Shown piece after piece: positions 11,446 to 22,690 of a DNA stretch of 64,000 nucleotides. Every line of letters begins with the position of its first letter. Positions within the stretch are counted from its first letter, which is position 1. The stretch comes from Miscanthus floridulus. Lineage: Eukaryota > Streptophyta > Magnoliopsida > Poales > Poaceae. Location of the stretch: positions 67,112,166 through 67,176,165 of the forward strand of contig NC_089581.1 of NCBI RefSeq assembly GCF_019320115.1, given 5' to 3'. The notes under the pieces are model-generated. The model did not search any database and was not told the origin of the DNA. It saw nothing but the letters and a program-made list of their open reading frames with translations. Both the position numbers and the translations under genes were made by a program.

Positions 11446-14400
11446 CTAGATAGAAGCGAAGAAGTCAGGAAAGTTCTCTTCTAAGTAATCCTCGGACTCC
11501 CAAGTAGCTTCATCTTCAGTATGTTGATTCCATTGTACTTTGTAGAACTTGATTGTACGCCTTCGAGTAACTCGATCTTTCTGATCTAAGACTCTAATGG
11601 GGTACTCGGCATAAGTCAAATCAGGTTCTAGTTCTATATCACCAAAGTCGATCTCTTGGTCAGGTACTTGAAGACACTTCTTTAACTGAGATACATGAAA
11701 GATATCATGCACCGCTGACATGTGATCTGGTAGCTTGACGCGATAGGTGACTGGTCCACATCGTTGTTGGATCTGGAAAGGACCGACATAACGGGGCGCC
11801 AACTTTCCCCGAATCCCAAAACAATGAACTCCTTTTATTGGTGATACCTTGAGGTAGACATAATCTCCCACTTTGAATTCTAGCGGTCGTCTCCTCTTAT
11901 CAGCATAGCTTTTCTGTCGGGATTGAGCTACCTTCATATTGGCTTGTATGAGTTTAACTTTCTCTTCAGCTTCCTTGACCACATCCGGTCCAAAGAACCA
12001 ACGTTCTCCAACTTCTGACCAATTTAAAGGTGTTTGGCACCTACGGCCATACAGTGCTTCAAATGGTGCCATTTTAATGCTCTCTTGATGGCTATTGTCA
12101 TACGAGAATTCAGCTAAGGGAAGGCATTCATCCCATTTAGCACCAAAGGAAAGGACACATGCTCTTAACATATCTTCAAGAATTTGATTTACCCTCTCAG
12201 TCTGTCCATCTATTTGCGGATGATAAGCAGAACTATGGATAAGTTTAGTTCCCAAAGACTCATGTAGACTTTCCCAAAACTTGGATATGAACAATGACCC
12301 TCTGTCAGAGACAATAGTCTTGGATGCCCCATGCAGACTAAAGATTCTATCAAGATAAAGCTTTGCATACTGCTCCGCTCAATATTTATCTCAAACTGGT
12401 AAGAAATGAGCTATCTTGGTTAGGCGATCAACAATAACCCATATTGAATTGTAGCCTGCAGATGTCCTGGGCAATCCCACGATGAAGTCCATACAAATAT
12501 CTTCCCACTTCCAAGATGGAACTAGTAACGAATGTAATGGACCTGTAGTCTTCATATGAACCACTTTGACTCTCTGACAAATATCACACTTGGCTACATA
12601 TTGAGCTATTTCTATTTTCATTTTGGTCCACCAATATCTCTTTCTCAGATCATGATATATTTTATTACTACTCGGATGAATGGAGTATCTTGTAGAATGA
12701 GCTTCATCAAGAATCTGCTTTCGCAGCTCTGAATTTTTGGGTACTACCAATCTATCCTTGAACCATACAATATCTGATTCATCAATCTTGAAACATGTTG
12801 GTTTTCCAGATCTGACTTTATCCTTGATATGGGCTATGCCCTTACTTTTCCGTTGAGCATCAATGATCTGATCTTTGATAGTGGACTCAATTGCAATATT
12901 GGACAGGGAACCTTGTTCTATGATTTGTAAATTCAGATGCTCCATCTCTTGACACAATGTTCGTTGCATAGGTTCTACAATCAGACAATGACAATGACTC
13001 TTGCGACTCAGGGCATCGGCAACCACATTAGCCTTGCCTGGATGATAATGCACTTCTAAGTCATAATCTTTAATAAGTTCTAACCATCTTCTTTGCCTCA
13101 TATTCAATTCTGACTGAGTGAAGATGTATTTCAAACTTTTGTGATCCGTATAGATGTGACATATATTGCCCAATAAATAATGTCGCCAAATCTTGAGTGA
13201 ATGAACAACAGCAGCTAATTCAAGATCATGGGTGGGATAATGTTCTTCATGCTTCTTGAGTTGTCTGGAAGCATATGCTATGACTCTGCCTTCTTGCATA
13301 AGAACACAGCCAATACCAATTCCAGATGCATCACAATAGATATCAAATGGCCTTTCGATATCAGGTTGTGCTAATACTGGTGCAGTTGTCAGCAACTTCT
13401 TCAATGTCTGAAAGGCCTCTTCACATTCTATTGACCATACAAACTTAGTTTGATTTTTCAACAGTCCAGTAATTGGCTTCACAATTCTAGAGAAGTTAGG
13501 GATGAACCGACGATAATACCCTACCAACCCCAGAAAACTACGAACTTGATGAACGGTGGTAGGTGCTTTCCAGTTAAGGACTTCTTCTACCTTGCTCGGA
13601 TCAACAGCTATACCTTCAGCAGATAGCACATGACCTAGAAATTGTACTTCCTCTAACCAAAATGTACATTTGCTGAATTTGGCATATAGTTGGTGATCTC
13701 TTAACCTTTGTAGAACAATACAGAGATGTTCCACATGTTCCTCTTTGCTCTTAGAATAGATAAGAATATCATCAATGAACACCACGACAAACTTATCCAA
13801 CTCGGGCATGAAAACTGAGTTCATTAGGTACATGAAATGAGCCGGGGCATTAGTCAGCCCAAAAGACATGACTAGATACTCATATAGACCATATCGGGTA
13901 GTAAATGCTATCTTTGGCACATCTTCTCGTCTGATCTTAATCTGGTGATAGCCCGATCTCAAGTCTATCTTCGAGAATACCTTAGCTCCCGCAAGTTGAT
14001 CAAAAAGCAAATCAATTCGGGGTAAGGGGTATTTGTTCTTGATGGTGACTTCATTTAACGGCCGATAGTCAACACATAACCTTAAGGTTTGGTCCTTCTT
14101 CACGAAGATAGCAGGGCATCTCTAAGGTGATGAACTGGGTTGAATGAAACCCTTGTCTAACAACTCTTGTAGTTGCATTTTTAATTCTGCTAGTTCTTTG
14201 GGTGGCATCCTATATGCTCTTCTAGACACTGGTGTTGTTCCTGGTTTTAGATCAATTCTGAACTCTACGTCTCGGTCTGATGGCAGACTAGGCAGATCAT
14301 CAGGAAAGACATCCGTAAACTCACATACCACTGAAATTTTCTCGGCTCCTTCAACAAAAGTTGCACAGACTGTTCCCACTGTACTCTTAGGAAAGGGAAG

Positions 14401-14925
14401 TTGGATGAGAAGTTGGGTTTTGCTGTTAGGTGCATTTACGCTTATGGTTCTACACAGGACATCTATGATAGCCCCGTGTTGAGTTAAGCAATTCATACCA
14501 AGGATCACATCTATATCTTGATCCTTTAATATCAGCATATTGGTAGGGAACTTATAACCTCCCAAATCAATAGGTACATGCTAAACTACCTCCCTTGTAT
14601 AGATTCGTCCCCCGGGCAACTATATATGGTAGGGCTCTTTTGTTTCCCCAATAGCTATCTCATGCTTCACAACAAATGTACGATTGATGAATGTATGGGA
14701 TGCACCAGAATCAAATAAGGTAATTGCAGGATGCTTAGCAATGGGAAACATACCCATCATTACTGGTTCTCCTTCTAGAATAGATTCCACTTGAGTATAG
14801 AAGACCCTTCTAGTTTTCTTCTCAGCCTGACCCTTCTGATTGTTCTGAGCATTGCCCTTGTACTGATTTTGAGCTTGATTAATAGGGGCTTTGGGTGCAT
14901 CGGGATTGTTCTTCCTAGGATACAA
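11446..14925 (-). pseudogene. pol: Chromovirus pol: protease, reverse transcriptase, RNase H, integrase, chromodomain
   Basis: Read on the minus strand from 14925. The aspartic protease active site is DSGAS (about 14715). Reverse transcriptase spans about 14300-13400 with [10 protein letters not shown] at the catalytic aspartates. RNase H begins near YCDASG (about 13340). The integrase zinc finger ends in CDIC (about 12580), followed by the DDE core with DFIVGLP (about 12490) and SDRGS (about 12300), where two stops interrupt the frame at 12390-12380. The C-terminus (about 11610-11450) matches a chromodomain, with FYKVQW and EATWESEDYL, and ends at the stop at 11446. An in-frame TAG near 14119 sits before the RT core. 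The lesions look like C-to-T or G-to-A changes in otherwise well preserved protein sequence. Such integrase chromodomains are known to steer chromoviruses towards particular chromatin. Confidence 0.9.
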
Positions 14926-15940
14926 ACATTCTCAGGAAAAATGTTTGGGTTTACCACAATTATAGCATGGAAAATTGTGATTCTGGGGAGTAGCATTGCG
15001 GTTTGCATTATTTGTATTATTTTGCTGCTGCGGTGCTTGATGAGTATAAGGCGTATTAGTTGCAGAGCGAATAAAGATCTGCTGCCTGCTTTGGCCTTGT
15101 TGTGGGTGGAATGATGCACGGCCATGATTCTAAGGATGGTAGACTATCTTCTGACGCTTTCCACTCGACGATCCGGAAGCAAATATTTTCTTCTTCTTCG
15201 CCTCCTTGTGTTGGCGGTAATTCTCTTCCGAAGTGATAGCAATGTTGATTGTCTCATGGTAAGTTGCGTTACCACAAGTTGCCATCATGGTCTGAAGTTT
15301 AGTGTTCAGGCCTCTAAGAAAATGATTCCTTTTTCTTCCTGTCAGTATTCACATACTCAATAGCATACTATGACAGGTGGTTGAAAAGCCCAACATAATG
15401 CATCACTGGGTGCTCCCCTTGCTTAAGAGCCAAGAACTCTTCTAACTTCATGGTCATCACACCGTCTGGAATATAGTGTGCCTTGAAGGCATCCTTGAAC
15501 TCCCTCCAATTGATTTGGTGACCAGCGAGCTGTACTACCACCAAATTTGCCCACCAGGCACCAGCAGCTCCTCAGAGTTGCTGTGCTGCAAACCTTGGTT
15601 TCTGAACCTCGGTACAGTGAATCAGCTCGAACTTTTGCTCTATTGTCCTAAGCCAATCGTCTGCTTCTAAAGGTTCTTCTGCCTTAGAGAACACCGGTGG
15701 ACGGATGTCAGTAAAATCCACATAGGTTGACTCATCATTTCTATTATTACGACGGCCATGATTAGGGTATGGTGCCTGCTGGTTCTGCGCCAATTCCCTT
15801 AACAGCCTAGCATTCTCTGTCGTTGCATTGACAAGTGCGGCTATGGCATCTACCATAGTCGAAGGCATTGGTGGAGGATTTGGGCATTCATCATCATCAT
15901 GTGAGCCACTAGCATCGGTTCGGGTAATAGGACGAGGCAT
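14926..15940 (-). pseudogene. gag: Chromovirus gag with zinc knuckle
   Basis: Begins with MPRPITRTDASGS at 15940 on the minus strand. A retrotransposon gag domain runs over about 15740-15250 (PLEADDWLRTIEQKF, then GAAGAWW). A basic Gln/Asn-rich segment leads to a CCHC zinc knuckle, CYNCGKPKHFS, near 14970-14940. In-frame stops occur after FAAQQL, near 15370, near 15130, and inside the knuckle itself (TGA just before its last Cys), so no full Gag can be made. Gag normally forms the virus-like particle and packages the RNA. The frame runs on into pol, as is common in chromoviruses with a single gag-pol frame. Confidence 0.85.
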
Positions 15941-16101
15941 CTATTTAGAGAAACACATTTACTTACATTATTCTTTATTGAAAGCATTTAAAAAGATTTC
16001 ATGCTACAAAGGGTCCTTATTTATTTTACATGTCTTGTATCCCACAAGACAACCCTGGTTTTCTAGGAAAGCAGTAAAGGAACTATTACTACTCTAAGCT
16101 T

Positions 16102-16638
16102 TCAGTCTTTGGCATCCGTGCCCATATCGGACGAAACCTCATTTTCATCTGAGAAGTACACTAACTCCTTAGGATCCTCCTCCTCTTCTTCATTCTTGAC
16201 TTCTCTTGGATCTACAATCATTTCTTCATCTGTAACTTCACCATCCCCATGAGGAGGATGAAGTTGAGCGTACAACAGGTGGACATTCTCATGAAGAATG
16301 GCATTGTCCATCTCCAGGTCTTCTACGTAGAACTCCAACTCATGGACGCGTTCATTGGCCACATCCTCTCGTGTCCAGGCTTCATTCCACAGCTCCATGG
16401 TCATGGTGATGCCCCTTTGCATTTCCGCCAGCTCTTCTTGATCTTTGGCATGAGCTCGACGAAGAGTGTTGAGCTCCTTGTTAAGGTTCTCGACGTTGGC
16501 GGGGTTGCTTGAAGATCCTTCATCTCCTAGGATCTTGGCACTACCTTCACCAAGCTCATGGTTTCTTGGTGCCAACTGGTGACGAGGGACTCCATGAGGT
16601 CCGGTGGACTTGCGTGCAGTTTTTTTGGTCTTTGCCAT
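16102..16638 (-). CDS. Extra retroelement ORF with histone H3-tail-like N-terminus
   Basis: An uninterrupted 178-residue frame upstream of gag on the element's sense strand. After the initiator Met the N-terminus reads AKTKKTARKSTG and a little later PRHQLAPR. It lines up with the histone H3 tail ARTKQTARKSTG...PRKQLATK, keeping the positions equal to K4, T6, A7, R8, K9, S10, T11 and G12. No H3 fold follows. Residues about 50-140 are predicted coiled coil (LNKELNTLRRAH and onward), and about 150-178 are strongly acidic with runs of Glu. The DNA here also resembles H3 coding sequence (CGCAAGTCCACCGG). It is the only long frame of the element without a stop. Function is unknown; that it mimics H3 is my inference. 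Some grass gypsy elements are recalled to carry an additional ORF near gag. Confidence 0.75.
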   Translation of the reverse strand: MAKTKKTARKSTGPHGVPRHQLAPRNHELGEGSAKILGDEGSSSNPANVENLNKELNTLRRAHAKDQEELAEMQRGITMTMELWNEAWTREDVANERVHELEFYVEDLEMDNAILHENVHLLYAQLHPPHGDGEVTDEEMIVDPREVKNEEEEEDPKELVYFSDENEVSSDMGTDAKD

Positions 16639-16749
16639 AGCCTGTAGGATTTAAGGTAGGACTATAAGAATAGCTTAAGGATAAAGGAGGTTAGCAAAAT
16701 AGGATTGACATTACTTACCCAACCACTATTAAGGGGAATTATTATGCGT

Positions 16750-18944
16750 GTTTTGCCGATCGGAACTGACAGCGCCGCCATGCGTCTTCCTTGAGTCACT
16801 GATAGCGGGGCCTGGCTGTCAGTGCGAGTGAGGAAGAAGAACAGTGCAATTTAGTATTTTTCTAAAATTGTGAATAGTGCTGAATCTTTGGGAATTTGTA
16901 GGAAATTCATCATAGCTCCAAAAATTCTGAAATTTTGTGTGTAGCTTCTGTACATGCTCTAGTATGGTTTAAAATTTTGAAACATGAAATTTGAATAAAT
17001 TTTTAATGTTCAAATATTCAGTCCATTAATTAATAAATGCAACTTCCATGATTTTTGTAGGCCACTGTATAATTCCAAAAATTATGAAATTTGTTTTGGT
17101 ACACTAATTTGACATAAGGAAGCTTACATAAAATTTTGAGGTCATTTGGAACAAGTTCAGTTTTGGGCTTATTTCCAAATTAATTCAAAAATAAATAAAA
17201 GCAAACCCTAAGTGTTTGATTAGTGTTGAATCTTGTTTTGGTCATGTTTTGCGACTAGTAGAGTTTCAATATCCATTTGGTCAAGTCACATGTGTGGTTC
17301 TTGATGGTAGGATTGCAAGTTGGTTTTGTTGGCTTGCAACTGTACCGTGAAAGAAAATCATTTGCGGGTGTTTTTACATTTCATGTACCATGAAAGCATC
17401 ATGTTTACATTATCATCATGTTAAAGCATATGTTATCATTTCGTGTAGAACCCGAGAGTGAAACGATTCTAGTTGAGCAAGTTCTGGAAAAATCCCCGGT
17501 TGTCACGGGATTCGATAATTGTGGTACTGATCCAAAACCTGAGATCGTCAACGAAGGCAAGCCCCGGTTTATGCATTAAACTATTACCTTGTTTACTTTG
17601 AAAAGTTTATCACCTATATTACTTATTGCATTAAGTTGATTAATTCAAATGTTACCTACTTGATGCATTACCTACCTTGTTAATTGTTTACCATCCTTGA
17701 AGATGTTTTCATTTACAAAGGCGTAGAATGCTTAGTATGCTTTATGATAGGCTTTCAAAATAAAAGTTTTGATACAATCAAAGATGGCATACTGGCCAAA
17801 GAAAGAAAGAAGGTTGAATGAACTAGAGACTAGTTGGGTGATTTATCTTGAATTTTGGGTAATGTTGCCGACTATGTTGCTTAAAGGCCACTCATTGTGG
17901 ATCTTCTGAACGAGACACTTTGTAGTACTGGTCACATACTTCGGTAAGCCTACTTCGGCTAATCTGATACTAAGACGAATGCCCATGCACTGGGAGTGGA
18001 GAGATGGCGGGAGTAGCGTGTACCCTCGTGGCTGGAATGTGGCCGGATTTGAGGTGTGCTATGCTCTCGGGTGGCGTGGAGACGGCTTAGTATAGGAGGA
18101 TCCGGTAGCGAGGTTGATATATGCAAGATTAAGTTCTACATATGTCGTGTGATAAGGAATCCCCAGCTGGGACTTGAATCAATTCAAATTTCCAGTGCTC
18201 CGCAGATATAGAGACTCGATTCATTACAGAAGCAATGCAGGACTGGTGAATTACTAAAATATGAGAAAAGAATGGAATGAGAAGAGATGGAATATGGGAA
18301 AAGTACAATTAGTTTGAGATAATGAACTAAAGGTCTTAAGGGTAAAATTTGAAAATAGGATAAGAATAGTAAGCTTTTGGCAAAGGACTTTGAATTTTGC
18401 TACATTCGTACCTTGTCCCAAACCCTTGCATCTTTAAAAGTCTTACACCCCATTACGTCGGGTTAGTCTTGTTGAGTACCTTTGTACTCAGGGTTTGTTA
18501 ACCCTTGTTGCAGGTGAGTCACATGCGCAGGCTTGTTTTGGTCCCTACTGCATGTCTATGTTTGAAGTCAATGACGATGAGGAGTGATGAATGGCCTTTG
18601 GACAAGGCACTAGTTTGTTTGATAAATAAAGTTAATGTAATATTATCCCGTTACTATGGTTGTATGACACTTATGGTATTGTAGGTTTGAAAACAAATGG
18701 TTTGTAACTATGTTATCTTAAGACTTCCGCTATCTTTTACTCTGGTATATATTTGAATAAACTGTTGTAATCTGCAATGTCTATGATTGGGATCCTGTTT
18801 GAAAAGAGAATCGTGGATGATTCGGGTTTCCCGAGGACACCCGACAGACCTGTTGAGTTGTTGGGAACTCGTGTACGCTATCCGAGGTCTGTTAAGACAA
18901 CGATAGGTGCACGTGGGCCTGATTCCTTAGGAGGTTCTGCCACA
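16750..18944 (+). repeat. Inverted partial LTR of the chromovirus
   Basis: Nearly identical to the reverse complement of 7777-9973, ending in GGTTCTGCCACA next to the CCACC duplication. It lacks the U3 third of the LTR. Together with the left LTR it forms about 2.2-kb inverted arms around a roughly 6.8-kb centre. Confidence 0.85.
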
Positions 18945-19995
18945 CCACCCAACTTCCAAGCAGATGGATCCGGGGCCATATAAATGGCAGCAACATTAGC
19001 ACTAGAGGCCTTTTCTCCTTTATTGGGCCTCAGCTTCCAGGGGACATGAATCAGTTGGGGTACGGTCTCCTTGGTGGCCCAGAATGCGTGAGCCAGGTCA
19101 CCAAACAAATTGAAGACAGATGGCTTTGAAGAGGAAGGCTTGGTATTAGAATCGAGGGAAAACCACATAGACTTAGATGTCGTGGCCACCTTCCCTTTAT
19201 TTTTGCCAGGATCCTGTCCCATTTCTAAGATCTTAGAGTAATTGCACATCGCGGCAACATGACCCGTTTTTCGGCACGCGCGGCAACGTATTGGCAGCGA
19301 CAATTGACTCGCTGGTGACCAGACAATAGACAATGGTTGTAGCCCATAGGCGAAGAAGGCCTGTCATTCATTGAGGCAGAGGAAGCATGGGCAGCAGAGG
19401 AAGGAAAGAGAATGCATTCAAAAATAGAGCGGCGCAAGCGCTCAAAAATAGGGCGGCGCGCCGGTGCCAGAGAAGAACGACGAAAAAGACGGTGGCTGCC
19501 TAAGGGGATGGCATTAGCGCCAGAAAGTGGGCCTAATTTAACCGCCTCAGCATAGGACTTTTGAGCAGGACTAATGGAAACCGAGGACCAAGAGTTAGCT
19601 TCTTCCTCCAGGAAATGTTGGAACTCAAGGCGCTAGTTTGGGCCACCATTACCCCAAAGAAAGAAGACTTTGTAATCATCACAGGTGAAGGACTGAAGGC
19701 GAGCCACAAAAAAACCGACCTCTCGGGAAGAAACATGGAACTTGAAAGTTCGATCACCAAGCCTGGCCACATTGAATTGTGTAGCAATGCATCCAATGGT
19801 GGCTTGAAGGATGAGGCCCACAGACTCAGAAGTAAGCCAGAATTTGCAGCGGCCAAAAGCAGCAACAAGAATGAAGGAGGAACGAACTGGGGAAGCACGG
19901 CAAATGGGAAGACCCAGTTCAAGACGCAATTCATCTTGGAGCTTAAGCCCTAGGGTGGGAGCTCCATAACAGCAAAAGCAGGAGAAGAAAGAACG
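18945..19995 (-). pseudogene. DUF4283/zinc-knuckle (retroelement-like) gene, broken
   Basis: On the minus strand from about 19995: TLGLKLQDELRLELGLP, then FILVAAFGRCKFWLTSES, VGLILQATIG and YKVFFLWGNGGPN, a pattern I recognise from the large grass family with a DUF4283-like domain. A Ser/Pro-rich stretch follows (SYAEAVKLGPLSGANAIPLG), then the CCHC knuckle CRACRKTGHVAAMC near 19280-19240. The frame is broken by a TAG right after GGPN (about 19635) and by a frameshift between about 19320 and 19280. The chromovirus inserted after SAWKLGG near the 3' end. The flank at 7771 and leftward continues the frame for a few codons to a stop (about 7757). Members are thought to derive from non-LTR retroelement RNA-binding proteins. 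The 5' end is uncertain. Confidence 0.7.
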
Positions 19996-20413
19996 GTGAG
20001 CAAGTATGAGAACACACCTTTAGGGACAATCAAGAATAGCCTCAGTGCAGAGGCGGGTGAGCAAGGGCCATCAGCATTCCCAGCACAGCGAGCTTCATGA
20101 ATGGTGCCGCTGCCAAGAGGCCTGCAACGGGGGAAGAAGACCGTGGTGAGGCAGCGCCGTGTTTGACTCCCGCCTCCGCCGTCGTTGCATCACCACATGG
20201 TGAATGAGCAGCGCGAGTAGACTCCACAGACAATAGCTTTGAACTAGGGCCAGTAGTCTGAACACCTTGTGGGCATTCAACTCCGGCGAAGCTGCACTAG
20301 GTCAACACCAAGGGCCAACACCCCCAAAGAAGAAGGAGCTTGCCATGACGAGGGGGTCCAGTAGCAGTGCGCAGCATGGTGCTCGCTTCCCACTAGAGCG
20401 AGTTCAGCTCGGG
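19996..20413. other. Unassigned sequence upstream of the DUF4283 pseudogene
   Basis: Moderately GC-rich. It may hold the 5' part of the DUF4283 gene, but no continuing frame could be followed with confidence. Confidence 0.3.
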
Positions 20414-20421
20414 TAAAAAAA

Positions 20422-21571
20422 GAGTGAAATACACTGGCGGCCCTTTAACTTGTCGGCTTATGCCAGTCCGGTCCACGAACTTGCATACGCGGAAAATGGG
20501 CCCCTGAGCTTGTCAAGTTGTTCACCGCATGTCCATTTCCCATCTGGCGTGGCCTCCAGATGACGTGGCAGCGCCAGCATGGCGGACGAAGCACGAGAGC
20601 CGCATGTTTCGATGTAGGCCCCTCACGTCAGGGTCGCCCCTACCTCTCGCTCTGCATGGGATGAACGCCGTAGCGGGCAGCGCTTGGACCATGCCTGGCT
20701 GCACCCTTCTCCCACATCCCCTGCATGACCAAGCACCCCCGCGCGGACCATTTCTACGCGTCGTAGCGCCTCGCCCTGAGCCGCTCGTCCCGCAGCGCCG
20801 AGTAAGAGATCCGCCATTGTTGGCATGGAGCCGAGCTCCTTGACCGGACTTTCCTCTCCTCCTGCGGTCTCTCTCTCTCCCTCTAAAATGGTGCCTAGAG
20901 TCTCACGTGAGCACTCTGCACTCACTCTGCTTCTCCCCGTGCTCCCTCTCTCGCTCTACAGGCGCCGCCGCCTCATCCCGAGCTAGCAGCGCCGCCGCCG
21001 CCGCTGTCGATCTCCTCTACCGCTTTCCAGCAGACACGAGCTTGTCGACGAGCTTCGGGGTGTCCTAAGGCACCCTCCATTGCTCCCACGCTCTTCCTCT
21101 CCCTCTCTGCGCGTCACTCTAGCTTGCCGGAGCTATGCCGCCGCGGCCGAGCCACCTCGCCGCATGTACCGCCGCTTCCGGACGTCCTCCGTAGCGGGGA
21201 ATGTCCTAGGCGAGTTCGCCTCGTCGCGCTCTCCACCCCCGTGTGTAACCCGCACAGGCGCTAGCGCTCCACAGCGCCACCCCGCCGAGCTCGCCGTTGC
21301 CGGCCATGGGTGCCGCCGCGTCTCACGCCTCCCAGTCCACCAAACAGTGTGGACGCTGCGCTACCCCGCCGCGTTCAGTATTGAAACGTGCGGCTCATGT
21401 GCTTCGTCTGCCACGCTAGCGCTGCCACGTCGCCTGGAGGCCGCGCCGGATTGGAAATGGACCTGCGGTGAACAACTTGACAAGTTCAGGGACCTATTTT
21501 CCGCGTTTGCAAGTTCTTGGACTGGACTGGCACAGGCCGACAAGTTAAAGGGCCGCCAGTGTATTTCACTC
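20422..21571. mobile_element. MULE-like element with ~105-bp TIRs (Pack-MULE candidate)
   Basis: The left end GAGTGAAATACACTGGCGG and the right end CCGCCAGTGTATTTCACTC start inverted repeats that continue with few mismatches for about 105 bp (20422-20526 and 21467-21571). The flanking duplication is TAAAAAAA (20414-20421 and 21572-21579). The interior is strongly GC-rich and lacks any transposase, as in Pack-MULEs that carry host gene fragments. No captured gene could be named; the open frames on both strands are without recognisable domains. An 8-bp rather than 9-bp duplication leaves some doubt between MULE and hAT. Confidence 0.75.
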
Positions 21572-21673
21572 TAAAAAAATATTTACTATCGTTTGGAAAC
21601 CCAAATATTCAATTTAGGTTCTCTGATTTGAAATTCAAAATTTTAGATTTTCCGAACGACCTTGTATATTGAC

Positions 21674-21949
21674 TAGGGATGAAAACGGATCGGATACGGA
21701 CGGATATCACCGATATTACATTTGTTTTCATATTTCTGTTTAGATTCGGATCTAAATACGGATAGTGTCAACTATGTCGGATAGGATACGATTGGATATC
21801 GACATCATAAATATGCGATTTGAGTATTCGGATACGGATACGGTATCGGATATTGGATATCCGGACTCAGATACGGATAGATTTCAACCCCTCTAAACGG
21901 ATTCGGTTTTGAATACGGTCGGAAAATATCTGTACAGTTTTCATCCCTA
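21674..21949. mobile_element. hAT-type MITE, 276 bp
   Basis: Ends are TAGGGATGAAAAC and GTTTTCATCCCTA, flanked by a perfect 8-bp duplication ATATTGAC (21666-21673 and 21950-21957). The interior is full of GGATA/CGGATA motifs typical of this widespread plant MITE. It has no coding capacity. Confidence 0.85.
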
Positions 21950-21957
21950 ATATTGAC

Positions 21958-22690
21958 ATTTCATATACAAGGACCCCCTAGGGATAAGTAGGCTTGGGTT
22001 GCCCAGGCTTAGCTAGCTAGGCAAGCCAGAGACGAAACACGAACCAAATACATACTATGTGTTTAGCGAGGAAATTAATAGGGCAACACACTGGTTTATT
22101 CTTTCCTGGAATAACTAGAAATCTTTACCAGATGGAACTAAAATGTATCCACAGTAGGCAAATTCACAGTCTACACATTGTTGATAGAACTTATACATAA
22201 TTCGGTGTATATTACCCATACGGTGTTAAGATAAAAATGTGTCGTACTACAAAGTTGTAAAATGCATTCAGGTGTACGTGATTAAGCTGCATGCACCATA
22301 AACCTTTCCGTGCACTGAAATCCATCCTAGTATTTCATTTGCACTATCAACTGAACATTTTTATTCTTCTGATGGCTCCTGGAACTAAAATCATAAATTA
22401 TTATGCCTCGTGCAGATTTCTGTGTTTGAGTAGGAGTCAGCAAATATGGATTAAGATTTAAGAGTGAATGTTGTGACAAGGCTGACTATTCAGATGGCTC
22501 CAGAATTTCAGAAATGTAAATCTTGAGCACGAAAGATGTTGTGACAAGGCTGCAATCTTTTGTCTACAAAGAGTTCTTATGTGGGTTCTAATCACAAGAA
22601 CAATGTATAATTGAATTTTGACACGGAATTTCAAAGAAATTTTAACGAAGCTAGCATTCGCCTGAGAGAGTACTGTGGATCAGACCTATA
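21958..22690. other. Intergenic DNA, no gene recognised
   Basis: AT-rich, with no long frame, repeat end or RNA-gene signature that I can support. Confidence 0.45.

Larger units (their letters stand above)
7777..18944 (-). mobile_element. Ty3/gypsy chromovirus, decayed, with inverted LTR ends
   Basis: An 11.2-kb unit with gag-pol on the minus strand, flanked by the perfect 5-bp duplication CCACC (7772-7776 and 18945-18949). The left end is a full 3.5-kb LTR (7777-11276) in the same orientation as the genes. The right end is a 2.2-kb piece of the same LTR in opposite orientation (16750-18944), so both outer ends are the U5 end. No tRNA-Met-type primer-binding site was found next to the gag side. 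The integrase carries a C-terminal chromodomain, placing it among plant chromoviruses, with Tekay/Del the likely group. Stop codons in gag, the protease region and pol make it defective. It lies inside a DUF4283/zinc-knuckle pseudogene. Confidence 0.85.

Noticed and set aside
5048..18944. The LTR at 5048-6670 as a partner LTR of the chromovirus
   Set aside because: Its termini (TGAAAG/CTTTCA) and sequence are unlike the chromovirus LTR (TGTAACACC start), and it lies outside the CCACC duplications.
20042..20925. Several 60-100-codon frames around the MULE-like element
   Set aside because: They run across the TIR or lie in GC-rich cargo with overlapping frames on the other strand.
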